A stretch of DNA of 64,000 nucleotides from Pseudomonas sp. HN11 (lineage in GTDB: Bacteria; Pseudomonadota; Gammaproteobacteria; Pseudomonadales; Pseudomonadaceae). Below the pieces are notes generated by a model. The model saw nothing but the letters and a program-made list of their open reading frames with translations. It ran no database searches and was not told the DNA's origin. A program made the translations under genes and the position numbers. Positions 9,659 through 18,417 of this stretch are shown here, piece after piece; the first letter of the stretch is position 1; every line of letters begins with the position of its first letter. The stretch covers positions 3,421,001-3,485,000 of the forward strand of contig NZ_CP089985.1 of the NCBI RefSeq assembly GCF_021390155.1. The letters run 5' to 3'.

Positions 9659-12600
9659 GCAACTACGAAGCAGCGTTCGCCCTCTCGCCACAACAACGCA
9701 GCCAATGGCTGGCGAATGCGCCACCGGCACGCTTGATCCTGCAAGTGCACGGCGCCGCCGCGCTGGCACAGCTGCATGAACGGCTGGCGGCGCTGGGCGC
9801 CGTGCACGATGCGCTGCGCCTGCAAACCCGACCTGAACCCGGGTTGCAAGTGCCGTTGCAAGTCGTCGCGGTGACTGACACCGTCAGTGTCGATGTGCAT
9901 CCGCTGGTGGAAGAGGTGTATCGGGTCACCTTGCAATTACCCGCCCTGGCTGCCGACCGTGGGACGCTGCTGCGCCTGGCGAAAGCCCTGGGTACGGCGC
10001 AGGTACCTGTACCTGACAACGAGGCCATGACCTACACCCAATACAGCGCATGGATTCACGACTTGCAGGCGGATGAAGACGCGGCGCAAGGTCGGCAATA
10101 CTGGGCTAGCCTGGCGCTGGGCGAGCACGCCGGTACCGAGTTGCTGTACCGCGAGGCACGCAACAATCAGGCCGCTACGCCGCTGACCACCAGGGTCATG
10201 CTCGATCCTGCCTTGAGCGCCGCGCTGCAACGTCATGCCGCGCCTGCCGAGCAGCTGCTGATGACCGCCTGGGGCGTGTTGTTACAGCGCTTGAGCGCCA
10301 ATGACTGTGCGGCCCTCACCCTGAACTGGGTGCACGACTGCCGTGACGACTATGAAGAGCTCGCCGACTGCTGGGGCCTGTTCGCCAAGGCCCTGCCGCT
10401 GCCGTGGCAACCGGCTGTCGAGCGGTCATTCACCCAGGCACTGGCGACGCTGCAAGTGCTCTGCGAACAGGCGAGCGAATGGCAGGAATACTCGCCGCCG
10501 GTTGAGGCCACGCCTTATGGTTTTCAGTGGAGCCCTGGGTTCGACCGTGCAGACAGCTCGTTCAAGGTGCTGGAGATCGACGCCATCCCCGCTGGCATGG
10601 AACTGCTGCTGGTGGCCGAACAGGACGCTGACGGTTATCGCCTGACGCTATGCCATCAAGCCCGACACTACAGCATCCAGGCCGCGCAGACCTTGCTGGA
10701 GCAAGTGCAGTCGCTGCTGCTCGACGCCCTCACCCACCCCGCCAAGCCCCTGGCCGAGTTATCGCTGCACGTACGGGGCTTTGCGGCAACGCTGGCGGCT
10801 CGTCAACAGCAGGTCGCACCACCCTTTGCCAGCGTACCGGCGCGTTTCAACGCCTGTGCCGCCAGCTTTGCTGAACACCTGGCGTTGCGCGACCCCGTCC
10901 AGCACCTGAGCTACGCCGAACTGCATGCGCGCAGCAACCAGTTGGCGCATTACCTGATGGCCCAGGGTATCGGCCGCGAAGATCGCGTGGCCTTGTACCT
11001 GGACCGTTCGGCGCAGATGGTCTTGGCGATGCTCGCCGTGCTCAAGAGCGGCGCGGCGTTTGTACCGCTGGACGTGCACCAGCCCGCACAACGCTCCCTG
11101 GCGATCCTGCAACAGGCGCAGCCGCGCCTGGTGTTCACCGGAGCCGCCGGCGACGCACCTGCGCTGGCATCGATGGGCAGCCTTGATATTCGCGACACCG
11201 CCGTTTGGCAGCAGGCCCCCATGAGCGACGTTGCCCATGACATCCAGCCCGGGGATGCCGCCTACGTGCTGTTCACCTCAGGCAGCACCGGCGTGCCGAA
11301 AGGCGTGATCGTTGAACATGCGCAACTGGCAAGTTACGTGTCGAGCGTGTCCTCGCGCCTGCACCTGCAAGCCGGTGAACGCAGTGCCGTGGTCACCTCG
11401 CTGGCAGCGGACCTGGGTTATACCCTGCTGTTCCCGGCGCTGCTGAGCGGCGGCGAACTGCACGTCATCGACAAGGACACCGCCATGGATGCCCAGGCTT
11501 GGGTCGCGTGGCAGGCGCAGTACCCCGTCGATCATTTGAAAATCGTCCCGTCGTTGCTCGACGCCTGGCTGATCCACACGCAAAGCGCCGCCGTGCTGCC
11601 GCGCAAGCAACTGATCCTCGGCGGCGAGACCTGTTCGCGGCGCCTGTTGCAATCGATCTGCGCGTTCGCACCGGCACTTACGTTGTTCAACCACTACGGG
11701 CCGACCGAAACCACCGTTGGGGTGGTGATGCACAAGGTCGATCCGGCCTATGACTACCGGCGCCTGCCCTTGGACGACCGCCTCGATGGCATGCGCCTGT
11801 ATCTGCTCGACGAGCAGCAACAACTGGCCGCACCTGGGCAAAACGCCGAACTGTATATCGCCGGCCCGCAGTTGGCGCGCGGCTACCTTGATGCGCAACA
11901 CAACGCTGGGCGCTTTATCCAGTGCAATGGCGAGCGCCTGTACCGTACCGGTGACCGTGCGCGCTATCGGCATGACGCCAGCCTGGAAATCACTGGGCGC
12001 ACCGATCGCCAGGTCAAGGTGCGTGGGTTCCGCGTCGAGCTCGACGAGATCCAGGCCCAGTTGGCCAGCCTGCCGGGCGTGGCCCAGGCGGCTGTGGAGT
12101 GCCTGCCTAAAGGTGAGCTGGGCCAGCAACTGTTTGCGTTCCTGACCCTGGCGCCAGGCCACACGGCGACGGTGGCGCAACTGCATGGCCAGGCGCAGGA
12201 CCGCCTGCCGGATTACATGCTGCCGACTGTGCGTATCGTTGAAGCGCTGCCGTTGATGGGCAATGGCAAGCTCGACCGCAAGACCCTGCAGCAATTGGCT
12301 GACAAGGTTCTCGACAACGTTGGCGGCGCTCTGCCACGCACGCCCTTGGAGGCGTTGCTGGCCGGTGTCTGGGCGCAGGTGCTGGGCCTGGAACGGGTGG
12401 GGATCGAGGATGACTTCTTCGCCCTGGGCGGGCACTCGCTGGCGGCAGTGAGCCTGGCGAGCCGCCTGCAGACGGTACTGTCGGCGCCGGTCACGGTGAA
12501 TGCGGTGTTCAATGCGCCAAGCGTGGCGGCGTTTGCAGCACTGGTGCAGGCGCAGTTCACGTTGTCGCCGCTGGTGCGGCTGTCGGCGGCGGGACCGGGT

Positions 12601-13398
12601 TTGAACCTGTTCTGCTTCCACCCGTCCACTGGCCATGTGCAGGATTACCGCGCGCTGCTGCCCCATCTGGCGAACTGGCAAGTGTGGGGCTTGCAGGCGG
12701 CGTATCTGGGTGACGACAGCACGGCACTCGACGGCAGTATCGATAGCCTCGCGGCACTGTATGTCGAGCAACTGCGCCAGCAGCAACCCCACGGCCCGTA
12801 TCATTTGCTGGGGTTTTCCCTCGGTGGGCTGCTGGCGATCACCGCAGCGGCGCAGCTGGAAAAGTGCGGCGAACAAGTAGCGTTTCTCGGCATCCTCGAC
12901 TCGCAATACCAGCGGCAGGCCGAGGAAGACAGCGTCGAGGCGTTGCTGGACTCGGCCGCGCAGGTGCTCACCGTGGACAGCCAGGCGCGGCTGCGCAATT
13001 TGCCGGCGCCGGTATCCACCGCGTTGATCGCACGATTGGCTACACTGCCCCCCGCCGAGCGCCTGCCTGCCCTGGCGCAATGGGCACACCAGCAAGGCCT
13101 GCAACTGGAGGGCGACAGCTGGGAACACCTGCACACACGCCTCGGTTACCAGCAACATACGCAGCAGTTGCTCGCCAGCTTCCAGCCGCCACGGCTAAGC
13201 TGCCCGGTGCATATCTGGTGGGCCGATACCACGCTGCAAGCAGCGGATTTTACCGACCCGCAGTGGGAACAGCTCAGCAGCGGGCCGTGGGTCCGCGACG
13301 TGGTGCAGGCGCAACACTTGAACCTCCTGGAACAACCCACGATGCATCAACAATTGGTCGCCGGCCTCGCGGCCCTGGCGACAGACGGAGCGGTTTGA
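9655..13398 (+). CDS. Terminal NRPS module, interface-like/A/T/thioesterase
   Basis: A 1247-residue last module of the assembly line. Residues 1-390 are condensation-like (TYTQYSAWI-type helix, CWGLFAKALPL) but lack HHxxxDG; the equivalent stretch is LPALAADRG at 95-103. This fits a non-catalytic interface domain rather than a peptide-bond-forming one. Adenylation follows (about 395-880, TSGSTGVPKG, NHYGPTETT) with a by-eye code DLTKIGHVGK, the aspartate type. A carrier domain (Ser928 in GGHS) and a thioesterase with GFSLG (Ser1055) end the protein. The preceding synthetase ends in a condensation domain plus hydroxylase, so across the protein junction the module would be C-hydroxylase-I-A-T-TE. 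I infer the final residue is Asp, hydroxylated on the carrier, with the thioesterase releasing the peptide. The exporter gene starts directly after the stop. Confidence 0.92.
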   Translation: MSNYEAAFALSPQQRSQWLANAPPARLILQVHGAAALAQLHERLAALGAVHDALRLQTRPEPGLQVPLQVVAVTDTVSVDVHPLVEEVYRVTLQLPALAADRGTLLRLAKALGTAQVPVPDNEAMTYTQYSAWIHDLQADEDAAQGRQYWASLALGEHAGTELLYREARNNQAATPLTTRVMLDPALSAALQRHAAPAEQLLMTAWGVLLQRLSANDCAALTLNWVHDCRDDYEELADCWGLFAKALPLPWQPAVERSFTQALATLQVLCEQASEWQEYSPPVEATPYGFQWSPGFDRADSSFKVLEIDAIPAGMELLLVAEQDADGYRLTLCHQARHYSIQAAQTLLEQVQSLLLDALTHPAKPLAELSLHVRGFAATLAARQQQVAPPFASVPARFNACAASFAEHLALRDPVQHLSYAELHARSNQLAHYLMAQGIGREDRVALYLDRSAQMVLAMLAVLKSGAAFVPLDVHQPAQRSLAILQQAQPRLVFTGAAGDAPALASMGSLDIRDTAVWQQAPMSDVAHDIQPGDAAYVLFTSGSTGVPKGVIVEHAQLASYVSSVSSRLHLQAGERSAVVTSLAADLGYTLLFPALLSGGELHVIDKDTAMDAQAWVAWQAQYPVDHLKIVPSLLDAWLIHTQSAAVLPRKQLILGGETCSRRLLQSICAFAPALTLFNHYGPTETTVGVVMHKVDPAYDYRRLPLDDRLDGMRLYLLDEQQQLAAPGQNAELYIAGPQLARGYLDAQHNAGRFIQCNGERLYRTGDRARYRHDASLEITGRTDRQVKVRGFRVELDEIQAQLASLPGVAQAAVECLPKGELGQQLFAFLTLAPGHTATVAQLHGQAQDRLPDYMLPTVRIVEALPLMGNGKLDRKTLQQLADKVLDNVGGALPRTPLEALLAGVWAQVLGLERVGIEDDFFALGGHSLAAVSLASRLQTVLSAPVTVNAVFNAPSVAAFAALVQAQFTLSPLVRLSAAGPGLNLFCFHPSTGHVQDYRALLPHLANWQVWGLQAAYLGDDSTALDGSIDSLAALYVEQLRQQQPHGPYHLLGFSLGGLLAITAAAQLEKCGEQVAFLGILDSQYQRQAEEDSVEALLDSAAQVLTVDSQARLRNLPAPVSTALIARLATLPPAERLPALAQWAHQQGLQLEGDSWEHLHTRLGYQQHTQQLLASFQPPRLSCPVHIWWADTTLQAADFTDPQWEQLSSGPWVRDVVQAQHLNLLEQPTMHQQLVAGLAALATDGAV

Positions 13399-15030
13399 AT
13401 GGATTTGCTGATTCTCATGGCCAAGCGCTCATGGCGCGCCCTGTTGGTGGCGACGCTGACCGGCCTGGCCTGCGGGCTTGCGGCAGCAGGGTTGATCGCG
13501 ATGATCAACCACAGCCTCACGGTGTTCGACCAACTGCGCCCGATTGACGGCCTGTACTTCGGTGGCTTGGTGCTGTTGGTGGCGGTGTCGCGGATTATTT
13601 CCGATATCAGCCTGCTGCGCCTGGGCCAGGCGGCGGTCAACGATATGCGCCTGCACCTGAGCGCCAAGCTGATCGACACGCCCTATGCGCAATTGCAGCG
13701 CCTGGGCAAACACCGGTTGCTGGCGATGTTGACCGATGACACGCAAACCATCAGCCAGGCGGTGGAGCTGGTGCCGATCCTGCTGGTCAACGGCGGGATC
13801 ATCATCGCTTGCCTGGGTTACCTGGGGTGGCTGAGCTTGCCGTTGCTGGGCTTGACGGTGTTGCTGATCGTGCTCGGCAGCCTGAGTTTCAACTGGCCGC
13901 AACACCGGGCGCTGACGTCGATCTCGCGCGCGCGCGAACTCAAGGACCAGCTGTTCGAGCACTACCGCTTGCTGACCGACGGCAGCAAGGAGCTGCAGCT
14001 CAATCACCCGCGTCGCCAGCACTTCTTCACGCGCCAGCTGCTGCCGGTCAGCCAGCAATACCGTCGCGACTTCGTGCGTGGCATGAGCATCTATGCCGTG
14101 GTGCTGAACTGGGGCAACGCGGTGTTCTATCTGCTGATCGGTATGGTGCTGTTTGCCGCGCCACACTTTATCGAGTTGAGCGTGAGCCTGGTCACCGGCT
14201 ATATCCTCGCGATTCTGTACATGATCACTCCACTCTCGGAGTTGATGCACGCCCTGCCGACCCTGGGCCGCGCCAGCGTGGCGTTGAACAAGATCCGCGC
14301 TCTGGAAGGCGAAATGCAGGGTGCCAGCGAAACCCTGGAAACCTTCGCTCCGACCCAGGTACGCAGCCTGGTATGCCGCGATGTGACCCACACCTACTAC
14401 CGCGAACGCGAAGACGGCCACTTCACCCTCGGGCCCATCAACGTCACCTTGAAGGCGAGCGAGACGGTGTTCATCACCGGCGGCAATGGCAGCGGCAAGA
14501 CCACTCTGGCATTGTTGCTGACCGGCCTGTATCGACCGGAAAGCGGTGACGTGATGCTTGACGAGCAGGTGTCGTCCAGCCAAGACAACCACCATTTCCG
14601 ACAGCACTTCTCGGCGATCTTTACCGACTTCTGCCTGTTCGAAAACCTGTTCGACGGCGACGATCCGCAGTTGGTGCAGCAGGCCCAGGATTACCTGGTG
14701 CACCTGCAATTGGATCACAAGGTGCAAATCGACCAGGGCCGCCTGACCACGTTGGCGCTGTCCACCGGGCAACGTAAGCGCCTGGCGCTACTCAGCGCTT
14801 ATCTGGATGATCGTCCGTGCTACCTGTTCGATGAATGGGCAGCCGACCAGGACCCGATGTTCAAGCACTTCTTCTACACGCGCATCCTTACGGACCTGCG
14901 CGCGCGCGGCAAACTGGTGATTGTGATTTCCCACGACGATGCCTATTTCGGCCTTGCCGATCGCTTGTTGCGCATCGAGCATGGGCGCCTGAGCGAAGCA
15001 CCGTTGACGGCCAGTGCCGCTCAGTCGTAG
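13399..15030 (+). CDS. PvdE-like cyclic-peptide/siderophore export ABC transporter
   Basis: A 543-residue half-transporter with permease and ATPase fused. About six membrane helices fill residues 1-300. The nucleotide-binding half carries Walker A GGNGSGKTT, a signature of the form LSTGQRKR and Walker B CYLFDE. This layout and length match the PvdE / SyrD / cyclic peptide export family, which moves siderophore precursors or lipopeptides across the inner membrane to the periplasm. Its ATG follows the synthetase stop with no gap, so it is cotranscribed and most likely exports the NRPS product. The signature has T for the usual second G (LSTGQ rather than LSGGQ), as seen in this family. It converges with the fhuF-like gene, and the two stop regions overlap by 10 bases. 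Confidence 0.9.
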   Translation: MDLLILMAKRSWRALLVATLTGLACGLAAAGLIAMINHSLTVFDQLRPIDGLYFGGLVLLVAVSRIISDISLLRLGQAAVNDMRLHLSAKLIDTPYAQLQRLGKHRLLAMLTDDTQTISQAVELVPILLVNGGIIIACLGYLGWLSLPLLGLTVLLIVLGSLSFNWPQHRALTSISRARELKDQLFEHYRLLTDGSKELQLNHPRRQHFFTRQLLPVSQQYRRDFVRGMSIYAVVLNWGNAVFYLLIGMVLFAAPHFIELSVSLVTGYILAILYMITPLSELMHALPTLGRASVALNKIRALEGEMQGASETLETFAPTQVRSLVCRDVTHTYYREREDGHFTLGPINVTLKASETVFITGGNGSGKTTLALLLTGLYRPESGDVMLDEQVSSSQDNHHFRQHFSAIFTDFCLFENLFDGDDPQLVQQAQDYLVHLQLDHKVQIDQGRLTTLALSTGQRKRLALLSAYLDDRPCYLFDEWAADQDPMFKHFFYTRILTDLRARGKLVIVISHDDAYFGLADRLLRIEHGRLSEAPLTASAAQS

Positions 15031-15704
15031 AGGGAGTGCAGGTAGCTGACCTGCTCCGCCAGGGGCAGGCGGTGCAGTTTGGGGCAGGATTCGCACAGTA
15101 CCAGCGGCTCGCCCTCGACCAGCGGGTGCAGTTGATAATGCAGGCAACAATGGCGACGCAACGGCAGGCGCGGGCAAATGTCTGGTGCGGGCGACGGCAC
15201 CTGGCGTTGCAGGCCGCGCAACTTCAAGCGTCCGTGGTTGACGCTGACCGGCTCCAGCCAGCGGTGCACTTCGGCAAAGCCTGGGCGGGACAGGTCGGGG
15301 TCGAACCGGTCGAACGCGCCGTCCCAGATCGCGACGAAATTACCCCACAGGATCTTTGGCGCCAGGCCACCGGCCGCCGCCAGGGTGGCGAACAACGGTG
15401 CCAGGTGCTCGTGCAACCAGCGCGATAGGTAGAGGTCGTGTTCGGGTGGCGTGAGTGGCGGCAAGCCGCTGGCGAAGTGCAACGCCAAGGGCTGCCCGGC
15501 ATCCAGGCGCAACACGCTGTCATCCGTCCAGAAGTCGATTGCCTGTTGGCGCGTAAGCACGCAGGCCAAGGTCGCCGGCACCACGATGCTCATGTAGTTC
15601 ATCGACCACTGCGACACCACCGCCGGTTTGTTGATGCCGGGATAGCGCAAGGCAAATTCGGCCAGCACGGGCTCCAGTAAAGCAGGCTCGGCGACGCGGC
15701 TCAA
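15021..15704 (-). CDS. FhuF-like siderophore-iron reductase
   Basis: The C-terminus has the FhuF [2Fe-2S] pattern, two adjacent Cys (RHCCLH), a spacer, then CESC, preceded by an LWGNF-type conserved segment. Family members reduce ferric siderophores at the cytoplasmic face to release Fe(II), which suits the NRPS locus. The start is uncertain. TTG at 15704 is the only standard start codon I find in the frame, but the frame stays open about 100 bases further upstream and reads as plausible protein (IEFPDWLKQAWPP). A good AGGAG sits just upstream of an ATC codon near 15791 that would begin that extension. The 227-residue version is therefore probably N-terminally short. The gene is opposite in strand to the synthetases and divergent from the SbmA-like gene. 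Confidence 0.82.
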   Translation of the reverse strand: MSRVAEPALLEPVLAEFALRYPGINKPAVVSQWSMNYMSIVVPATLACVLTRQQAIDFWTDDSVLRLDAGQPLALHFASGLPPLTPPEHDLYLSRWLHEHLAPLFATLAAAGGLAPKILWGNFVAIWDGAFDRFDPDLSRPGFAEVHRWLEPVSVNHGRLKLRGLQRQVPSPAPDICPRLPLRRHCCLHYQLHPLVEGEPLVLCESCPKLHRLPLAEQVSYLHSLYD

Positions 15705-15819
15705 CGGGAGGAAGGGCTGGTCATTCGACTCAAGCTGGATGACCCGTTGTATGGGGGGCCATGCCTGCTTGAGCCAGTCTGGAAATTCGATAACGGGACT
15801 CCTGTCGCTTTCCCTTATG

Positions 15820-15838
15820 AATGCAAGCGATTAGCATT
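15820..15838. promoter_or_regulatory. Possible Fur-type box between fhuF-like and SbmA-like genes
   Basis: A 19-base element with inverted arms AATGC and GCATT around a 9-base centre. Its right part, GATTAGCATT, matches 8 of 10 positions of the Fur half GATAATCATT. It lies in the only divergent promoter region of the siderophore locus, where iron control would be expected. The match to the full 19-base Fur consensus is modest. Confidence 0.3.
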
Positions 15839-15903
15839 GGCAGATCCTATCCTCCCTATCCTGCAAACTCAACGTCGCCAGCGACCGGACCTCTTCAGCC
15901 CCC

Positions 15904-17610
15904 ATGCATACACTTCGCACTTTCTGGCGCCTGGCACGGCCTTTCTGGACCTCCGAACAGAAATACCCGGCCCTGCTGTTGCTGCTGGCCACGGTGGCGA
16001 TGAACCTGTGCCTGGTGGGTGTCAATATCCTCAATAACTTCTGGAACCTGCATTTTTATAATGCACTGCAGGAAAAGGACTACCCGGGCTTCCTGCTGGG
16101 CGGCCTGCAATTCATCCTGCTCCAGATCGGCCTGGCGGCCTTTACCGTCGGCGCGTTTCACTTTCAGCAGAAACTGACCTTGCTGTGGCGGCGCTGGTCG
16201 ACGCGCAACCTGCTCGCGCAATGGCTCGACAGCCAGCGCTACCAGAAGCTGAAACTGACCGAGACCGAGGTAGACAACCCCGACCAGCGCATCGCCGAAG
16301 ATATCGACCTGTTTATCATCAAGTCGCTGAAGCTGAGCCTGGGGCTGCTGACGGCGGTGGTGTCGCTGTTTTCATTCCTGAATATTCTCTGGCAGGCTTC
16401 GGGCCTGGTCCGCATTCCATGGGGCGATGAAGGCCTGGTGATTCCTGGGCTGCTGGTGTGGGTGGCGTTGCTCTACGCGTTGCTGGGCACCGGTTTCGCC
16501 TTCTGGCTCGGCCGCGCCCTGCCCCATCTGAACTTCATGCAGCAGCGGCGCGAGGCCGATTTCCGCTTCTCATTGATGCGCCTGCGGGAGAACGCCGATT
16601 CGGTCGCCCAGTACCGGGGCGAGGCCGTGGAAAGCCAGCGCTTCAATCAGCGCCTGGAAGCGGCCTTGCAGAACTTCTGGGTCCTGGTGAAAAAACAGAA
16701 GCTGATCATGGGGTACTCGACCTTCTACCTGCGCAGTGCCACGGTGATTCCGATGTTTATCATGGCCCCGCAGTTTTTCGCCGGGGCCTTCACCCTTGGT
16801 CGTCTCACCCAGATCAGCGCGGCGTTTGGCGAAGTACATGCCGCCGTGGCCTATCTGGTTGGCGTATTCCCGGAATTGGCCGAATGGAAGTCGGTAGTTG
16901 ATCGCCTGGATGGTTTCCAGAAACGCCTGGATAACGTCAAGGTCGACTCCGACGTGGTACTGACGCAACGGTCCGATGGTCTGCACATTCGCAACCTGGC
17001 CATCTGGCTGCCTGATGGGCGACAACTGTTTGAAGGTTTCAACCTGACGCTCAAGCCGGGCGACAGCCTGCTGATCAAGGCTCCCTCGGGGTACGGCAAG
17101 TCCACGCTGATTCGCGCCGTCACCGGCCTCTGGCACCATGCTTCAGGCTCCGTTGCCTATGACCGCGACCGCGCCCTCACCCTCTCGCAAAAAACCTATC
17201 TGCCCCTGGGCAGCTTGCGCGAGACGCTGTGGTACCCCCACCCAGCCCATGAGGAACAGGATGCCGTGTTGCAGCAGATCATGCGGCAAGTCGGCCTGGA
17301 CCACCTGGATACCCACCTGGCCCAGGAACGCGACTGGGCGCAAACCCTGAGCCTCGGCGAACAGCAGCGCTGTGCCTTCGTACGCGCACTCCTGGCTCGC
17401 CCCGCGGTGCTGTTTCTAGACGAGAGCAGCGCCGCGATGGATGCAGCCAATGAGGCGCGTTGTTACCAGCTAATCAAGGACATGCTGCCGGATACGATCC
17501 TGATCAGCGTCGGCCACCACGCCTCACTGGAGCGCTTTCATGGCCAGGTCCTGGAATTGCAAGATGAGGTGGAATGGGTGCACTCCTCATTCAGGCAACG
17601 GGGAAGTTGA
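15904..17610 (+). CDS. SbmA/BacA-like (YddA-type) ABC transporter, permease-ATPase
   Basis: A 568-residue protein with an SbmA_BacA-type membrane domain (about residues 20-330; FWTSEQKYPALLLL and LNFMQQRREADFR are typical) and a C-terminal ATPase (Walker A APSGYGKST, signature LSLGEQQR, Walker B VLFLDESS). YddA/Rv1819c-type members have the ATPase; SbmA itself lacks it. The family moves peptides, cobalamin-like molecules and some siderophore-like compounds across the inner membrane. Its position next to a peptide siderophore locus and a ferric reductase suggests uptake or recycling of the siderophore, but direction of transport cannot be read from sequence. ATG at 15904 has only a weak ribosome site. 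No terminator is evident before 17647. Confidence 0.85.
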   Translation: MHTLRTFWRLARPFWTSEQKYPALLLLLATVAMNLCLVGVNILNNFWNLHFYNALQEKDYPGFLLGGLQFILLQIGLAAFTVGAFHFQQKLTLLWRRWSTRNLLAQWLDSQRYQKLKLTETEVDNPDQRIAEDIDLFIIKSLKLSLGLLTAVVSLFSFLNILWQASGLVRIPWGDEGLVIPGLLVWVALLYALLGTGFAFWLGRALPHLNFMQQRREADFRFSLMRLRENADSVAQYRGEAVESQRFNQRLEAALQNFWVLVKKQKLIMGYSTFYLRSATVIPMFIMAPQFFAGAFTLGRLTQISAAFGEVHAAVAYLVGVFPELAEWKSVVDRLDGFQKRLDNVKVDSDVVLTQRSDGLHIRNLAIWLPDGRQLFEGFNLTLKPGDSLLIKAPSGYGKSTLIRAVTGLWHHASGSVAYDRDRALTLSQKTYLPLGSLRETLWYPHPAHEEQDAVLQQIMRQVGLDHLDTHLAQERDWAQTLSLGEQQRCAFVRALLARPAVLFLDESSAAMDAANEARCYQLIKDMLPDTILISVGHHASLERFHGQVLELQDEVEWVHSSFRQRGS

Positions 17611-17646
17611 AGCTCGCAATGTCTATTGTTTAGGTTTCTTGCCTGA

Positions 17647-18417
17647 TCAGATCCCGCTGAACCAGTTATATCCCTGGTCTTCCCAATAACCGCCCGGGTT
17701 GTCGTTGCTCACGAAAATCTCGACAACATGCTTGGGGTTTTTAAAGCCTAACTTGGTGGGTACTCGAACCCTTAGGGGATAGCCGTACTCGGGCGGCAAC
17801 GCAACGTCAGCATAATCCAGTGCCAGCAGTGTTTGGGGGTGCAAGGCTGTTGGCATGTCCAGACTGGAGTAATAACGATCAGCACATTTGAAACCGACAA
17901 ATTTCGCTGTGGTGTCGGCCCCGATGTGTTCCAGGAAGGTTTTGAGCGGTACGCCTCCCCATTGCCCGATGGCGCTCCAGCCTTCAACACAGATCAAACG
18001 GGTGATATCGCTACGTTGCGGCAGTTTGCGTAAGCTTTCGAGTGTCCAGGGTGCCGTGTCCCTGACCCGGCCGGAGACGGCGAGCGAGTAACTTGCCAAG
18101 TCCACCTCTGGGATGTCGTCCTGACCATAGAATGCGTTGAACGGAAATGGCGTGGTGATCTGTGCCCTTGTGAAGGTCGGGGCCAGTTTCCGTGCGCTGA
18201 ACAGCCAGGCCTGGACCCGATCATTCCAGCGCGACATGGCCCAAAGCACCTTGTCGACCTGATCGCCGTCCTGCAGGTTGCAACCGGTCAGCATCGACAT
18301 CGCGCCCACGGTCAAACCGGCACGAAGGAAATGGCGGCGCTGGATATTCTCCAGCTCAAGCTGTTGCGCAGGTTCAAGCCTGATGCGCTGAACAGTTCTT
18401 TTCTTGCGTTCAATCAT
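17647..18417 (-). CDS. MsrP/YedY-like periplasmic molybdopterin oxidoreductase
   Basis: A 256-residue sulfite-oxidase-fold molybdoenzyme. The N-terminus has a twin-arginine motif RRHFLR (Arg27-Arg28), a hydrophobic stretch and a lipobox-like LTGC (Cys46), so it is exported folded and may be lipid-anchored. Cys143 in the ICVEGWS motif is the expected molybdenum ligand. The C-terminal GYWEDQGYNWF ending is typical of bacterial YedY-type sequences. MsrP repairs oxidised methionine in periplasmic proteins, taking electrons from a membrane cytochrome; the substrate here is unproven. Its start overlaps the stop of the cytochrome b gene (ATGA), so the pair is cotranslated. It is the last gene of a three-gene unit facing a two-component system. 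Confidence 0.85.
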   Translation of the reverse strand: MIERKKRTVQRIRLEPAQQLELENIQRRHFLRAGLTVGAMSMLTGCNLQDGDQVDKVLWAMSRWNDRVQAWLFSARKLAPTFTRAQITTPFPFNAFYGQDDIPEVDLASYSLAVSGRVRDTAPWTLESLRKLPQRSDITRLICVEGWSAIGQWGGVPLKTFLEHIGADTTAKFVGFKCADRYYSSLDMPTALHPQTLLALDYADVALPPEYGYPLRVRVPTKLGFKNPKHVVEIFVSNDNPGGYWEDQGYNWFSGI

